Source: Symsagittifera roscoffensis
Lineage: Eukaryota > Xenacoelomorpha > Acoela > Convolutidae
Direction: 5' to 3'
Length of the DNA: 64,000 nt
Assembly: GCF_963678635.1 (NCBI RefSeq)
Contig: NC_087065.1
Coordinates: forward strand, 14,760,019-14,824,018
The notes beneath the pieces are model-generated. The model saw only the letters and a list, made by a program, of their open reading frames with translations. It was not told the DNA's origin and made no database searches. Every line of letters starts with the position of its first letter. The first letter of the stretch is position 1. This document shows positions 12,483 through 24,326 of this stretch, in pieces. The translations under genes were made by a program, and so were the position numbers.

Positions 12483-15400
12483 AGTTTTCCCATTTTTCAC
12501 ATAAACCAACGTTTACGAAAAGCATAAAATATAAGCAATCCAAGTGCAAGGTAGAAGAAAAAATTTGCAAACAAAAATGATTATACTTAATTATAATCAC
12601 AAATAATGTATTTTTTCTACTAGTTTAAATGGATTCAGGTGTGTTCTAATTTTGTTTAAATCAGCCACCACAAATAGTCATCAGGCAGGGTTGAGTGATA
12701 TGTCATTTTAAAGCCCTTTCAGTCGTGATTTTTTTTTCAAAATATTTTTCAAAATTTTTTTCTTCGTTTTTCTAGTCACTTTTATTGAAAAACTGTTTTT
12801 CAATTGAATTATTTTACTATGGCTCTGACATACGCCTAAGTTTTTCTTTTTCATTAGATTTTTTTTATAACAACAAGCGGAACATTTTTGTATTTGTTTA
12901 GTGGTCGGAACATTGTGTGCTACTTGAACAAAAAGCGGCTATCCTTGTTGTTGTTTACAAAATGTTTTCCTTAACTGCTTGACACTCTTGATGCACAAAC
13001 TTGATTCATAGGATGCACAAACTTGTGTTAATAGGACATAACTTAGTAAAAACGCGCAAACTAATGTTTTCAGGGAATTGTATGGCCACTCAACCGGACA
13101 AGTTCGAAGATTCTAAGAATTCATTGCCTGCCGCAAAAAAAACTAACATTACAGAAAAAGAAAAAATTTTTCGATAAAAACTGTCAATCTTTGTCTAATT
13201 TTTCGGGTAGTTCTACAGTTATTTTCTTTTTTAAGCACAAAAATATGAGATATGTTAAGATTGTTAACTTTCGAACAAATACATTTTTCGAACCATAAAT
13301 TCCAATTTTGAGCTGTTTTGGAAGACTATTTGGCACACGAAAACTCCCATCTGAATTGGTTCAACTAAATAGCCAAAGCAAGCTTTGAAAACAACTTTTT
13401 GCATTTTATTTTTAACTTATCCTAAGACATAGTTCCAACAAACGGACACTACTATACAAATTAAATGCGAAACAAAACTGCTCGCATCAGGCCGAAGCCC
13501 TGAATGTTTCGACTGCCTTTTAAAGTTTTATGGAGCAGTAAAAATATAAAAAAATTAAATGTAAAAAAAAAATGAAAGTTTTTTTTTATAATTTGAAATT
13601 TTTTATGAAAATCTTCCCCCCACATGCCATATAAAGTTTAATGGGATAGGTTTTTCTCCTTGGAACAAATCAATTATGGCAAATAAGCTTCTCTCAACCA
13701 ATTTGGAACAATTTTAAGACAGATTAATTCTCCGCTTTTGCTTTAATAGCGCGAAATATATCGCGTGTTAATTGTCCCAAATTGGCCAAAATGGCAATTT
13801 TTAAACTCCCATAACTTTACGAAAAGTGATCTCAAGTGAAATATTTTTTCCAATTTTAGCTCAGGACAACAATACCTTTTGAATGATGTAAAAAGTTTTG
13901 TCAAAAATGCCTAGTTAAAGGGTCGAAATTTGTCTGAAGAAAAAAAAACCCACCCCGAGCACAAATATTCTGTTTCTTTCGTATCGGAAGTCGGAACAAA
14001 AAGCTTTGTCTCTCTCACAAATGAAGATTTTCATAAAAAATTTTGGGCAACATTCACATTAAACAAAATTTTAAACAAACTTTTTACATATACCAACACA
14101 AAGTGAGCTACAATATATGAGTTTGCTTAATTGAACTTATAAAAATGAACTGTTCAGTGTGACAAATTTACTAAATTTACTCAAAAAAATCTCACAGAAT
14201 TCTTTCTCACATTTTCACGCGTTTCAAAAAATTCAGGGGGATTTTGAAAACTGGCATTTCAGACCCAGAAAAAAACTGTTAAGCGCTTAAAAATTTTAAG
14301 CAAATGAGATTTTCAGATAGGGTTTTTCAGATCATTTGTTGGCGGTCGATGTAAAAGTTTGGTTATGACCTGAGCAATTCTTTTTCGAAATGGTCTTTCA
14401 TAGAGATGTGTTATGTTTTAGAGGGTTCAATTCTATGAAACCGACAGAAAGGAGAATTCTTGGGCTGGATTTATGTGTATACTTTGAAGTTGTGAATAAT
14501 ATTAGGGGTTTGTTATGTCATCTGATAGGGTTTTATTTTTTAAGAATAAGTAAAAAATGATTTTCCTGGTGAAGGGTATGATTGAACGTTTGAAGAAGAT
14601 AATCTAGATAGGGTCGAGAGGGATATGGGTTGTCTAAGAGCTCCTGCTTGTCGGTTCCTTAAGAGCTAGAAAAAAAAGATATCATTACGTGAACAAAAAA
14701 TCTGAAGTGGGTTGGTTCAATGAAAAATTGGGTTAGAAAAAAATGTGTATGGAGGTGAAAAACAGTCCAAAAAACTTTGCAAATAAGATGCGTGCTCGTC
14801 TAATAACTTAAACGTAAAAGCCGCAACGGGTATAGACTCCTATTTCTGTGAACGAATACACTCTGCAAAAAACATTGTGTGTTACATAGTCAATTTATCC
14901 CATACATACCCATACATGATAGAACCAATTTTTTTAGTCTTGTACGTGGAGTAAACTATAAATGTTGAAATGTGACATTCATCGTTGGTGGTGCTTTTCC
15001 CTTTTTAGATATTTGAAATGTGTCAGAAAATCGTGCTACTGTGGAGAGTTTATGCAAATTCTGATTGAAAAATTTCTGTTAGTTTCTGTCCTTTCCCTGA
15101 GTATATACCTATTGGTTGTAAAATAAAATTCAAGTTTCGGGCTGTATTTTTAATCTTTGAGGTGAAAATATCTGAAATGCTTTCATTCGTGTTAGATACG
15201 GTATTAACAAAGTTTTTTTGTCACTATGTTCTCGTTGAAATTCTTTCAATCCATGTTCTGAGTTTGAAAAAATTCTTTGTAATAGTTTTGTGAACCACTT
15301 GGAACTGCTATGTCCCATGTCCCATGAGTGGGGCCTTCATAATAATGTATCATCAATTGTTTTTGTTTTGTAATAGAATGTAACTCACCGGTAACATTGT

Positions 15401-16984
15401 TTTTCTTCACAAATATTTAATGGGGATATTTATTTTGGAACTTATAAGAAACCAAAAAAAAGATTCCATCCTATTCAAAAAATTTTGATCTGTTTGCTGA
15501 TAAAAAACATTTTGCTTCTGATATTTTTAATACTGCCAGATCCAGTGACTGTAGAACTTGTGTTTAAATTATACAAGTTAGTTTACAGAGAATTCTAACT
15601 TTAAGAGAGAAATCTCATGAAAATTTCTGCTTATTTAAAATCTAACTTCTTATATAGTTGTGAATCATGATGAAAACCTTGTTGTGTTTATCGTCGCTAT
15701 TTCGTGTTTTTGAGTACTATGTGTTGTGATAGTTTTTTCCTATGTCTACTTTATGCAGTTTTCCTGATTTTGCAGTTTTGAGTAAAGTTTGTCCTCATGT
15801 TTTTTTTGATCGAATGGGATCGACTTTTTATCATTTAGGTAAAGATTTTTGTAATAAAGGTATGTGGTAAGGAAAATGTGGGTTCAAACTAACTTGATCG
15901 TTTATAAATAGCAGACGAATAACACCTATTTCATCCGTCTGTGTTTCAATTCACGTATGAATTGATCTTTTTAGGTGAGTTTTCCATTCAAAAAACATTA
16001 TTTCATGACTTTTATTTTTGCATTAATACGGATTGATTCATTTATTGTATGATTTTCAAATTTGAACATTTAATTTTTTTTACTCAATTCAAATAGTTTT
16101 CTTCTGAGTATTCGGGATACGTTCTCGTTATAACTGCTAAAGGTTATCTGAAGCTATAGGTTTGGTTTGGGTTTCTGATCATCTTAGCATTTCATTAGGT
16201 TTGGGTTTCTTAACATTTGAACCAGTAGCATGCCGAGGGGGGGGGGGAGTACTGGTTATATGGGTTTTGTTCTTTGTTTCAAAATTTTCTGTTGTGTTGA
16301 CACTCCTGTATTCTCCAGTTTGGCGAAGGGGATGTGTATAAACTTTGTTTAACTATTTTTCGTGATTAGCCCTTTCTTTGCATCTTTTCAACTTTTCAAG
16401 GGCAACTACTTGTGTTTAAAATTACAAATTTTCATCATCTTAGACTGGTTGGGTCATTTTGTTGTGATTGATTTCGTGGATGTCATGGCTTTTGGTTTTG
16501 AGGTCGCTAATTTGTTTACTGAACATGATTGTTCTAGTGACCTTTTGTATTTAAATATATTGTTTGTGTATTCCATTCTTTTTTTGGTTTTCTTTGAAGA
16601 TATAATTATGTGGTGCTTGTATGGAATGGTTTTTTTTAAATTGATTGCTATTGGTTCAGTTTGCTGAACATGGCGTTTCATGACGCAAATTAAAGAGTTC
16701 AAGTTTTTTATCATGAAATGTTTGCCTACATAGTTTCATAAGTGCTACTTTTGGCAATAATTGTAACTGTGCGTTTATTTGAGTTTTTTTGAAACGGTTT
16801 GATTTTGCTGCCGATTGTAACTTTGATTGATTTAGTGGTTGTGGAATTTTTTAGACTGTAATTTAGTGGTTAGAACTAGAATATATTGGTAAAACATCAT
16901 CAATAGTTTTCTCTTTTGTAAGAGATCACTCTAATCTGCGAATAAAACTGAAACGTATTGTTTTCAGAGGGCCTGTCCTGAAAC

Positions 16985-18050
16985 TTTTGTAATCATACCT
17001 TGACACTCGCTATCAATGCCTCGAAGCAAACTCTTTCAAGACCGAACTCAAACTGGTATCTTTTGCAGTACCTCAGGGATCTATCCCTGGCCCACTTTCA
17101 ATCACACTTTACATAACGATCTTCAAATAGCCACAAAAAACACAGGGGTACTTTTGTATGCTGATAATACTGTTCAGAAATCCAAAAAAAAACAAAGAAT
17201 TTTTTGATATCGCACATCAATTGGCTTCGCTCGAAGTAAATGATTGGTTAAAATAAAACAAAATGACACTAGACACTAAAAGTCAACGAAACCAAGACCA
17301 TGGACCACTGTCGGACCCAAAATCTGAAAAAAATTTGTCACTTTTTTTTAACTGACACCCAAAAAGAAGATGTGAAATTTTTTTTAAAGTATCTTGGAAT
17401 TCATCTCGACCATAAATTGAGTTTTCGTCAGCATAGTGATCAAACAAAAAACGCTTTGCAATTCTGTTGAGTGTTTTTTCAATTGAGAACAATTCTAACA
17501 GGACAGCAATTGATATTTGCGTATAAAAATTATGTGCAACTAATCATCCAATATTAAGTTTTAGCTTATGCGAACACCGACAAAATCAAACTTTTAGAAC
17601 TAAAAATGAAAATCAAAAAGCTGATTAGATTTTTTTTATAACCTCAGGATGGATTGAATCACCGAGGTGTTGCATGAAAACAAAAAAAATAGCGTAAGAG
17701 ATTGTTTTGCGTACAAAAATCTGAAACTAACCGGGACAATTAATCGAAAAGAGTGCCAAGTTGATCCAATGAGATATGCCATCACTGAACAAGAGTGAAA
17801 CGTGCTAATTTCAAAAATTCAATCAATTCAAAAGTTATATATGAACAGAAATAAACTCAACAGAGTGTCGATTACAGCTTAACTTCAAAAAAAAACTGTT
17901 TTTGTTGTAAATTTTCATCCCGCCTGGGTAAGTTTTTTGAAATTGGCTTCTCGATCTCAATTGAATAACTTGAATCATAAGCTATTGGATCCTTACTTTC
18001 CAGGAATTAGGATTTTACTGGGCATTCTGTGAGACATTATTTTTGCCAAT
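16985..18050 (+). pseudogene. Non-LTR (LINE) reverse transcriptase fragment, unit 2
   Basis: Paralog of 7280-8300. Here the VPQGSIPGPLS block is intact, unlike unit 1 where the glycine codon became a stop. It is followed after a frameshift by NDLQIATKNTGVLLYADN and then the VNDWLK and thumb-like patches. The YADN catalytic change is shared with unit 1 and so predates the duplication. Several frameshifts and stops make it non-functional. Confidence 0.75.
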
Positions 18051-19279
18051 TATGCAGAAATTATTTCTGTTGATTTCTAGGTTATGGGTAAAAAAAACTA
18101 TCCGAGAAAACCTAAAATATATTAATTTGTTTGAAGAGAAGGTTTAAAACGTGAAAATAAAGAGGTAAAAAATAATAATTAATAAACGTTTACCGGTAGA
18201 GCGGTCCATTGCATTGAATCTACGAAGTTAACTAATTTTCTGGTTTCCGCTTAATGAGACACCTGAAAACAGGCCGTGCTGGCCTAATGGTGTTCCACCA
18301 AACGATTCCAATATGTATTTGAAAAGATTTTTTAAATAACTGTGTAACTAGATAAACATTTGAATATGAATCTCATTAAATGATTACTAGAGATTGATAT
18401 CTTCTCGATTTGCAAAAATTGCTGATGTGAAACAATTTTGCGTTCTTTGAGTCAATTTGAACTTTTAAGTTTTTTATTCGCGATCTAAATGTTGCTGAAT
18501 TGGGGCTACTTTTTGGATTGAATTGTACGGTCCACTTCAGTTAGTGCGGGCTTTGTAGCATTGTGCAGTTTCAATTTGAAAGACTGTTTTAGAGTTTTTA
18601 AAGTGTTTTATTTTCAGAAGAAAGTTTCAGGATTCTGGTTGAAATTTCAATTTTGTAAGAAAAAAAATCCAAAAAAACCACGGGAAAGTTTTTTCAAAAC
18701 TCTTTTTTAGCGATACTTCTGGATTTTGATTGAAACATTCAAGAATTTGATCTAAAAAACCTGAGATAAAAGTTATTTTGTTTCTGATTGCTGGTTGAAC
18801 TGAGTTTTCCGAAGATGAAGAGTTAGATTTTTTTTATCATCGAGTAATGTACTGAATGTGGTGACTGTGCTTCGTAGATTGAAAAAAAAGTTATATGCCA
18901 CTGCATACTTATCTGTTTAGACAGTATCATTCAATGTTCGTTAATCATGGCTGGTGAATTTATTTTTTGTGCGTTTATGCCATATAAGTCTTGCAATTGA
19001 CAAAATTCTATCCTGTAGCCAAAACAAAGTGTTCTTTTTTTAGGTCGTGAGTTTTGATTTTGAATGGTATAGGAACAAAAAAAACTTTTTAACCAAGTTG
19101 AAATAAAATCTAAGAGGGTAGTATAAATTTTTATCAATTTTTTATGTTTAGGAAAAAACGACCTTAGGCCTAACTTATCATAGTACCAAATTTTTAGCAA
19201 TGTTTTAGAGAAAAAAAAAACATTAAAGTCTTTCCATGTCCAATTACAGTATGTTAACACAGTGTATTTGTCCCTAAAA

Positions 19280-19281
<2 letters not shown>

Positions 19282-19336
<55 letters not shown>
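19282..19336. repeat. (AT)n microsatellite, unit 2 (expanded)
   Basis: About twenty-seven uninterrupted AT dinucleotides, against about ten at the paralogous site in unit 1. Confidence 0.92.
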
Positions 19337-19338
<2 letters not shown>

Positions 19339-19423
19339 GTAATTTTTGAACTAACGTTTTTTTTCTATAGGTCAATACGTCATCTGAGTTCAAATACTGT
19401 TCCATATTGTTACCGATCCTTTG

Positions 19424-21082
19424 AAAAACAAGTTGTTTGTGTTTATCAATATAAATTTCAGTTAGGTATAGTTTATTGCTCTTGCAATTTCTTCAAATTG
19501 ATATGTACAGAATTGATTTTTTCATAAGCTGCCAGTCGTTGTTTTTTGATTTTGCAGAAGTGAAAAACCAAATTGTAGTTAAGACTCATGAGAGTTGACA
19601 ATATAAAAAACATGGAAGTTAGGCAATTTAGTTTCGAATTGAAGGAGATGTCATAATTTGCGCAATTGCAACTTATTTTCGTAGCCCAACTGACTTGTTT
19701 TTCAAGTGATATAGTTACTTTTGCTATGTTTCTCAAAATCATTTTTCTCTTCATGATAAGCGATTAGTCAACACAAAATTTAACTTTTGTTTTTTCCTTT
19801 ATCAAAATGTCGCCTACAATTGAGTAGTTTTTTTTTCGTTTTTGCGAATAAATTTGAGTGAAAAAAAAAGAGTTCTTTGTTTTTTGCATTCAGTTTGAAA
19901 CATTCCGATATGATTTTGCAAATTTCCACCAGTTGTTGCAGTGCTCACAGAAAAAAAGCGTGCAGGCGGAAAATTGAACAATTCTATCCGAATCAAACAA
20001 ATTCTGTTTAAGATCAATTGAATACAATTAAAAAGTAAGAAGGCACAGTGCAGTAACTTGTGATGTAGTGAGATTCAATTGGTTTCGAAATTATTTAGAT
20101 TTATTTTTTTTTGCTGCCGATTGCATTTGAAAGAGTTTATCATTATAGTTGCTTTTTCTAACTAACATGTCGGAATTTAAGTACAAAAGAATCCAAAAGC
20201 ATTTGGTAGATCTAGTAAGGAGAGATGACATATTCGATGGTATCAGTTGCTTTTCAAGAGGTTCTGTACGAAATAAGATAGCGTCAGGCTTTAAATAAAA
20301 GGTTCAACAATCAAGTTGAATATTGATTCTCCAAAAAAAAGTTTCGTGAATTGTAGCCCTCTTTTAATTGTTTATAAACATTTTTTTTTCTGAAACTTGC
20401 AAAACTACTCCGGTTTTAAATTAGTTCTGTAAGTTTCTGGGTCTTTTGGTTCATCTTTTTAAAAAACTGACGGAACAAACATCTTCTTGAGTTTTTCCGG
20501 ATACATGTTGTTTTTCAAAAATTCAAAGTAAAGGATTGTTAGGTGCGTGCAAATTTCCTCGCACTCATCTTTAAATATCCATGCTAGAACATCGGACTGA
20601 TGTTAATTTTGCATTATAGTCTAGCCATTCTTTTTTTGCACACAACGTTGGTGACAAACCAGAATGAAAGCTTATCACTTTTTCAGGAACAAAATTATTT
20701 ATCGTTTCTTTAAGGAGATTGAGTAATTTGATTTCAACAAAGAAACAGTCGAATATTGAAAACTTGTAGTTTAGTAAATGTGCAATTTTGATAATGATTT
20801 GCCTGATAAGTTTTTTGGTAAAGCAAAATTACCTGCTGAGCATTTGGGTCATGTTCCATTTTCGACGCTCGTGTTTTTTGATGAAAATAAAAAAAAATGG
20901 TGAAAAAATTCACTCTAGGCTCATTAGATTTATCATTTTGTACAAGGAATGTTTTGAGCTTGGCTCATAAATCAATAGCTCTCAGAATGTTAGAATTGAA
21001 ATCTGTAAACATCTTCTCAGGAGTGTTTTGTCTGTAGAAGCTTTAACAGTTTATCTGCATAAAAATTATTTTCAATTTCAAA
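19424..21082 (-). mobile_element. Unit 2-specific segment, probable minus-strand LINE remnant
   Basis: Unit 1 passes from GTTACCGATCCTT directly to CAAATGTAAGTCTTGGC at about 9650; unit 2 has ~1.66 kb in between. On the minus strand around 20540-20720 a broken frame reads like the linker between LINE endonuclease and RT, with NFVPEKVIS, KKEWLDYNAKL and RGNLHAP patches. RGNLHAP resembles a patch in the minus-strand LINE at 34750-35160. No intact domain remains. It is either a LINE insertion after the duplication or a fragment lost from unit 1. Confidence 0.4.
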
Positions 21083-22189
21083 TGTAAGTCTTGGCTTTTG
21101 TTATACACCGTGAGACTGGTAGGTATATTCGGATTACGCAACCTGCGCTTACTTATGAATAGTGGGACTTTTTTGATTGCTCTTATGTAGTCAGTTAAAG
21201 TTTTTGATTCTGTTGGTTTGATTTTGTTGGCAACTTTAAAATTAAACCGCAAGAAATTGTGTGCAGGGAAGTTTTTTCATACAGTTTTAGACTACTCAAG
21301 GTGTAGTCTCATAATAGGATCAGGTTATATTTTAATGGTTGTGCATAGTCTATAGATACAACAAATTCTCCAAAAAATTCAACCGTTTCTTTTTATTAGG
21401 TTGTTGACCTTTCAGATTTGGTAGAATTTATCTTTCATCTATGCTCGATATTTTTTTATTTCAATCCAGATGCTTTTTAAGCAGCATGCCTAGACCTTTC
21501 CGGTTAAGCTTAGTGGTACAAGCTGCATGTGAGCACTTCTTTTTGCTTTTTGCTGTTTTCTGAGGATCTATTAAATCGTTAAGAAACAAACTTGAACTCT
21601 ATAGTGTCCATAGTTTTGTAACGTTCGAGCCGTTGAACCAAATTTCCTTAATAACTAAAACCTGTAAAATACTGATTTTTTTAACAAAAATTTTGATGTT
21701 TGTTTGCTTCCTTTTTATATTTCAACTCTTTAGATGACAGAATTTAAGGTTATCTCAGTAGTTTTTTTGTATGTTTTTTTCAAAATTGATCAAGTGACCA
21801 GGGTTTAGATTTTAGGATTTAGATGTCCTTTGCACCCTTTAATTTCATTTCAAAATTACAAAAGTAGTCATTAAAGTCAGGTTAATGATTAAAACAAGAA
21901 TGATATTAATTGAAAATGAGAAAACTGCTGCGCTTGAGCGCCACCGATCTTGTTCTTAAAGTGCACAAGAGTGGCACTGCGTAAAACTTTATGGTAAAAC
22001 TGCTACAGCCCATGTAAAAAAAGTTTTGTTCATTTAAACAGCCGTAAATGAAAACTTGATCAAAATCACTCAATGCAAATGAGAAAGTGCTGGTGAGGAT
22101 ACGGAGCAGAAGCCTTATATTCAAAGAAAAAGACACAGGACTTTTTGAAGAAATTTTTCTGATTCAGTATCGATACAAAAGAGTTCAAA

Positions 22190-22428
22190 AGTTAAAAGTT
22201 CTGCGTTGTGTTGATTGGTAGTCGATGATGCTGATTATAGCCCCAAAACTATTAAAATTGATATACAGCTGTTGGGTTGCCTGTAGGGGATCGATTCGCG
22301 AGTGGAAATAGGAGTTAGATGAAGCATAAGTAGTGTAATCAGGGGTTGGTTTAACCATTACACCATCATTTGAATTTCGACAAAATACAGCGGGGTTATT
22401 ATTGCAAATAAACGGCACACCGTGCTGT
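22190..22428 (-). CDS. Possible orphan terminal exon of unknown gene
   Basis: A minus-strand open frame of about 79 codons starting after a possible splice acceptor (GAGCACAG at about 22435) and ending at a TGA. Its composition is balanced and unlike the surrounding AT-rich spurious frames: PFICNNNPAVFC, KPTPDYTTYASSN, ATQQLYINF. It lies ~1.4 kb downstream of the PDZ gene stop on the same strand and could be an alternative last exon or part of another gene. I do not recognise the protein. The polypyrimidine tract is weak, so this is only a candidate. Confidence 0.25.
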
Positions 22429-22574
22429 GCTCCTCATTGAAATGAAAGTTCTCCCAGTATTAAAAGTTATACCGTCTTCCATCATCGAATTAACTTTCAG
22501 CAGCCAAAAAAATTCTCTCAAAATTTTTCTAAGATGAGATATGAATGATACTTGATCTCTGGTAGTATTCATAG

Positions 22575-22632
22575 AATTGCGAACAGTAGGAGATCATCTG
22601 GTCGAATCTCGAACAGTAGGATATCATCTGTA
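22575..22632. repeat. Short direct repeat, ~32-base period
   Basis: Two adjacent copies sharing TCGAACAGTAGGA-type and ATCATCTG blocks (GCGAACAGTAGGAGATCATCTG then TCGAACAGTAGG and ATATCATCTG). The surrounding 22430-23760 is AT-rich (22.9-23.1 kb is dominated by TAATTTATTT-type repeats) with nothing else recognisable. Confidence 0.55.
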
Positions 22633-23760
22633 TCGGTTGTGGAGTCCTTTTTACCCATGTTTGAATTTTCTGAGCATTGCTTTTTTGTGAATTCTTATGC
22701 TTTTTTGTGGTTTAAGATTTTTCAAAAACGTTTTTTTTTAGTATGAATGAAGATTGATTGGTCTTTTATGTCTATCTTTTACACATTTTTTTTATTTGAA
22801 GTGCTGTCGTCAAATCTTATACACAATTTTTTTATTTGAAGTCCTGTAATTACTAAATACTATAATCCTTCTTTTAGTATGAAACTGTGTTAAATTAAAT
22901 TCACTGGAGATCAATGTGTAGTCCAAAAGTTGATGCATTGGAGGGAATATATTTCAATATTTAAATTTCATTTCAAATTTACTAGTTCTAATTTATTTCT
23001 ATCCTGGTTCTAATTTATTATTTATTTCTAATTTTTTTAATAATAATTTAATTGTAGTTATTTGTAATTTATCTCTGTTCTAATTTATTTGTAATTTATT
23101 TCAAACAATAGGGAGGCGGTATGTCAAGTGAATTGTGTCCGAAGAGTCGTCTGACACTATTTAGTTGATTGAGTTTGGTTATTTAGAGGTTCCAAGAAAC
23201 TTTGGTTCTTAGTTATTCCTGGATCTATTCAGTAGGTTGAAGTGAGAATTGACACCAAATGGTAGTTATACAGGTTTTAAGGTATGATGTCGAAATTATT
23301 TATGGGCAAAAATAATAAATTCACTGTTTCTGTGGCTGAGTATGTGTAAAGGTTGATGGATCTATTATGTCTATGTTCTTTTTCTAAATCTTTTGAATTT
23401 GTTTTTGAATGTGATCGCCTTTTAATTCATAGTATTCTGCTTCGTCGGATCCTATACATGATGTATTCACTTGAAGAGGTGTTACTATTAAAAATTATTG
23501 TTCTTCTTTTAGTCCCTTAGCCAAAAACGATTTTTTTTTTCAAAATCTTTTCAAGTCATGTAAACTACAACTACAGATTAAAATTTTATGATTATAATTG
23601 AAACTAATAATTAGAACCCAGTCACAACAATGTCGAAAACTTATCGTCCATAATTACGCAGTTTTTCGAACTTCTTCGATATTTGCAGCTATAAAACACG
23701 TCTAATTGAATTGAGCACCGAATCGTCTAATGCATGAAGAAACTTCTGAAGTTGAAAACT

Positions 23761-24326
23761 TTAAGGCTCGCAGATTGATTTGCTTCGTTTGTTCGGCATG
23801 AAGAATGGAGTCTTGCAGCAAACTTCGTCCACTTGAGGCAACTTTTTGGGCTTCTGTGACTCGACAATGTTTGTTTCTTTGTTCTTCGGTCGAATTTGTA
23901 TCGAATAGTGCGATATTGCTTTATTTTTCAGCATATCGAGTATTTCGCTGGAATTCATTGAGCTAGTTTCCCTTCCATTTATGGAAACTATTTCATCATC
24001 CAGTGAAAGTTTCGGATTTTTGTCGGCCGGGGATTGGGGCAGAACATTCCGAATCAGTGTGCTTGTTTCGTTTAGTTTCGAAGTGTAAATCGCGACTCCC
24101 AGACCTAAACCTAATTTTGAGCTTCTCTTCAAACCAACTGTCACTAAATTTTCACCGTTAGGATCCGGTTGAAGCACCTCTAGCTTGACAACTTTTCCTG
24201 AGTTTTTGAGAAGTTTTCCCACCTCGTCTGTGGACAAACCATGCGTGAATACTCCACTGATCTTCACAATTTGGTCTCCTTTCTTCAATCTTCCGTCTTT
24301 GAAGGCGACGCCTCCAGTGTTGATAC
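23761..24326 (-). CDS. PDZ gene exon 6 (rest of PDZ2, PDZ3, C-terminus)
   Basis: Encodes residues 440-626 and a TAA stop. It completes PDZ2 (GGVAFKDGRLKKGDQIVKI) and contains all of PDZ3 (loop LGLGLG, strand TLIRNVLPQSPA, LDDEIVSINGRE, helix SSEILDMLKN). The tail is basic and cysteine-containing (CCKTPFFMPNKRSKSICEP). The acceptor is TTGTAAAG before 24326. Confidence 0.85.

Larger units (their letters stand above)
10664..21593. repeat. Tandem segmental duplication, unit 2
   Basis: Second copy of the unit described at 1-10186, same orientation. It has two extra segments (12197-12482 and 19424-21082), lacks the 5010-6377 segment of unit 1, and carries an 11-G run at 16237-16247 where unit 1 has an interrupted G tract. 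Right after 21593 the sequence becomes unrelated to unit 1 (about 21594-22180 holds nothing recognisable). No host gene was seen inside; 18300-19280 is AT-rich with no feature. Confidence 0.93.
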
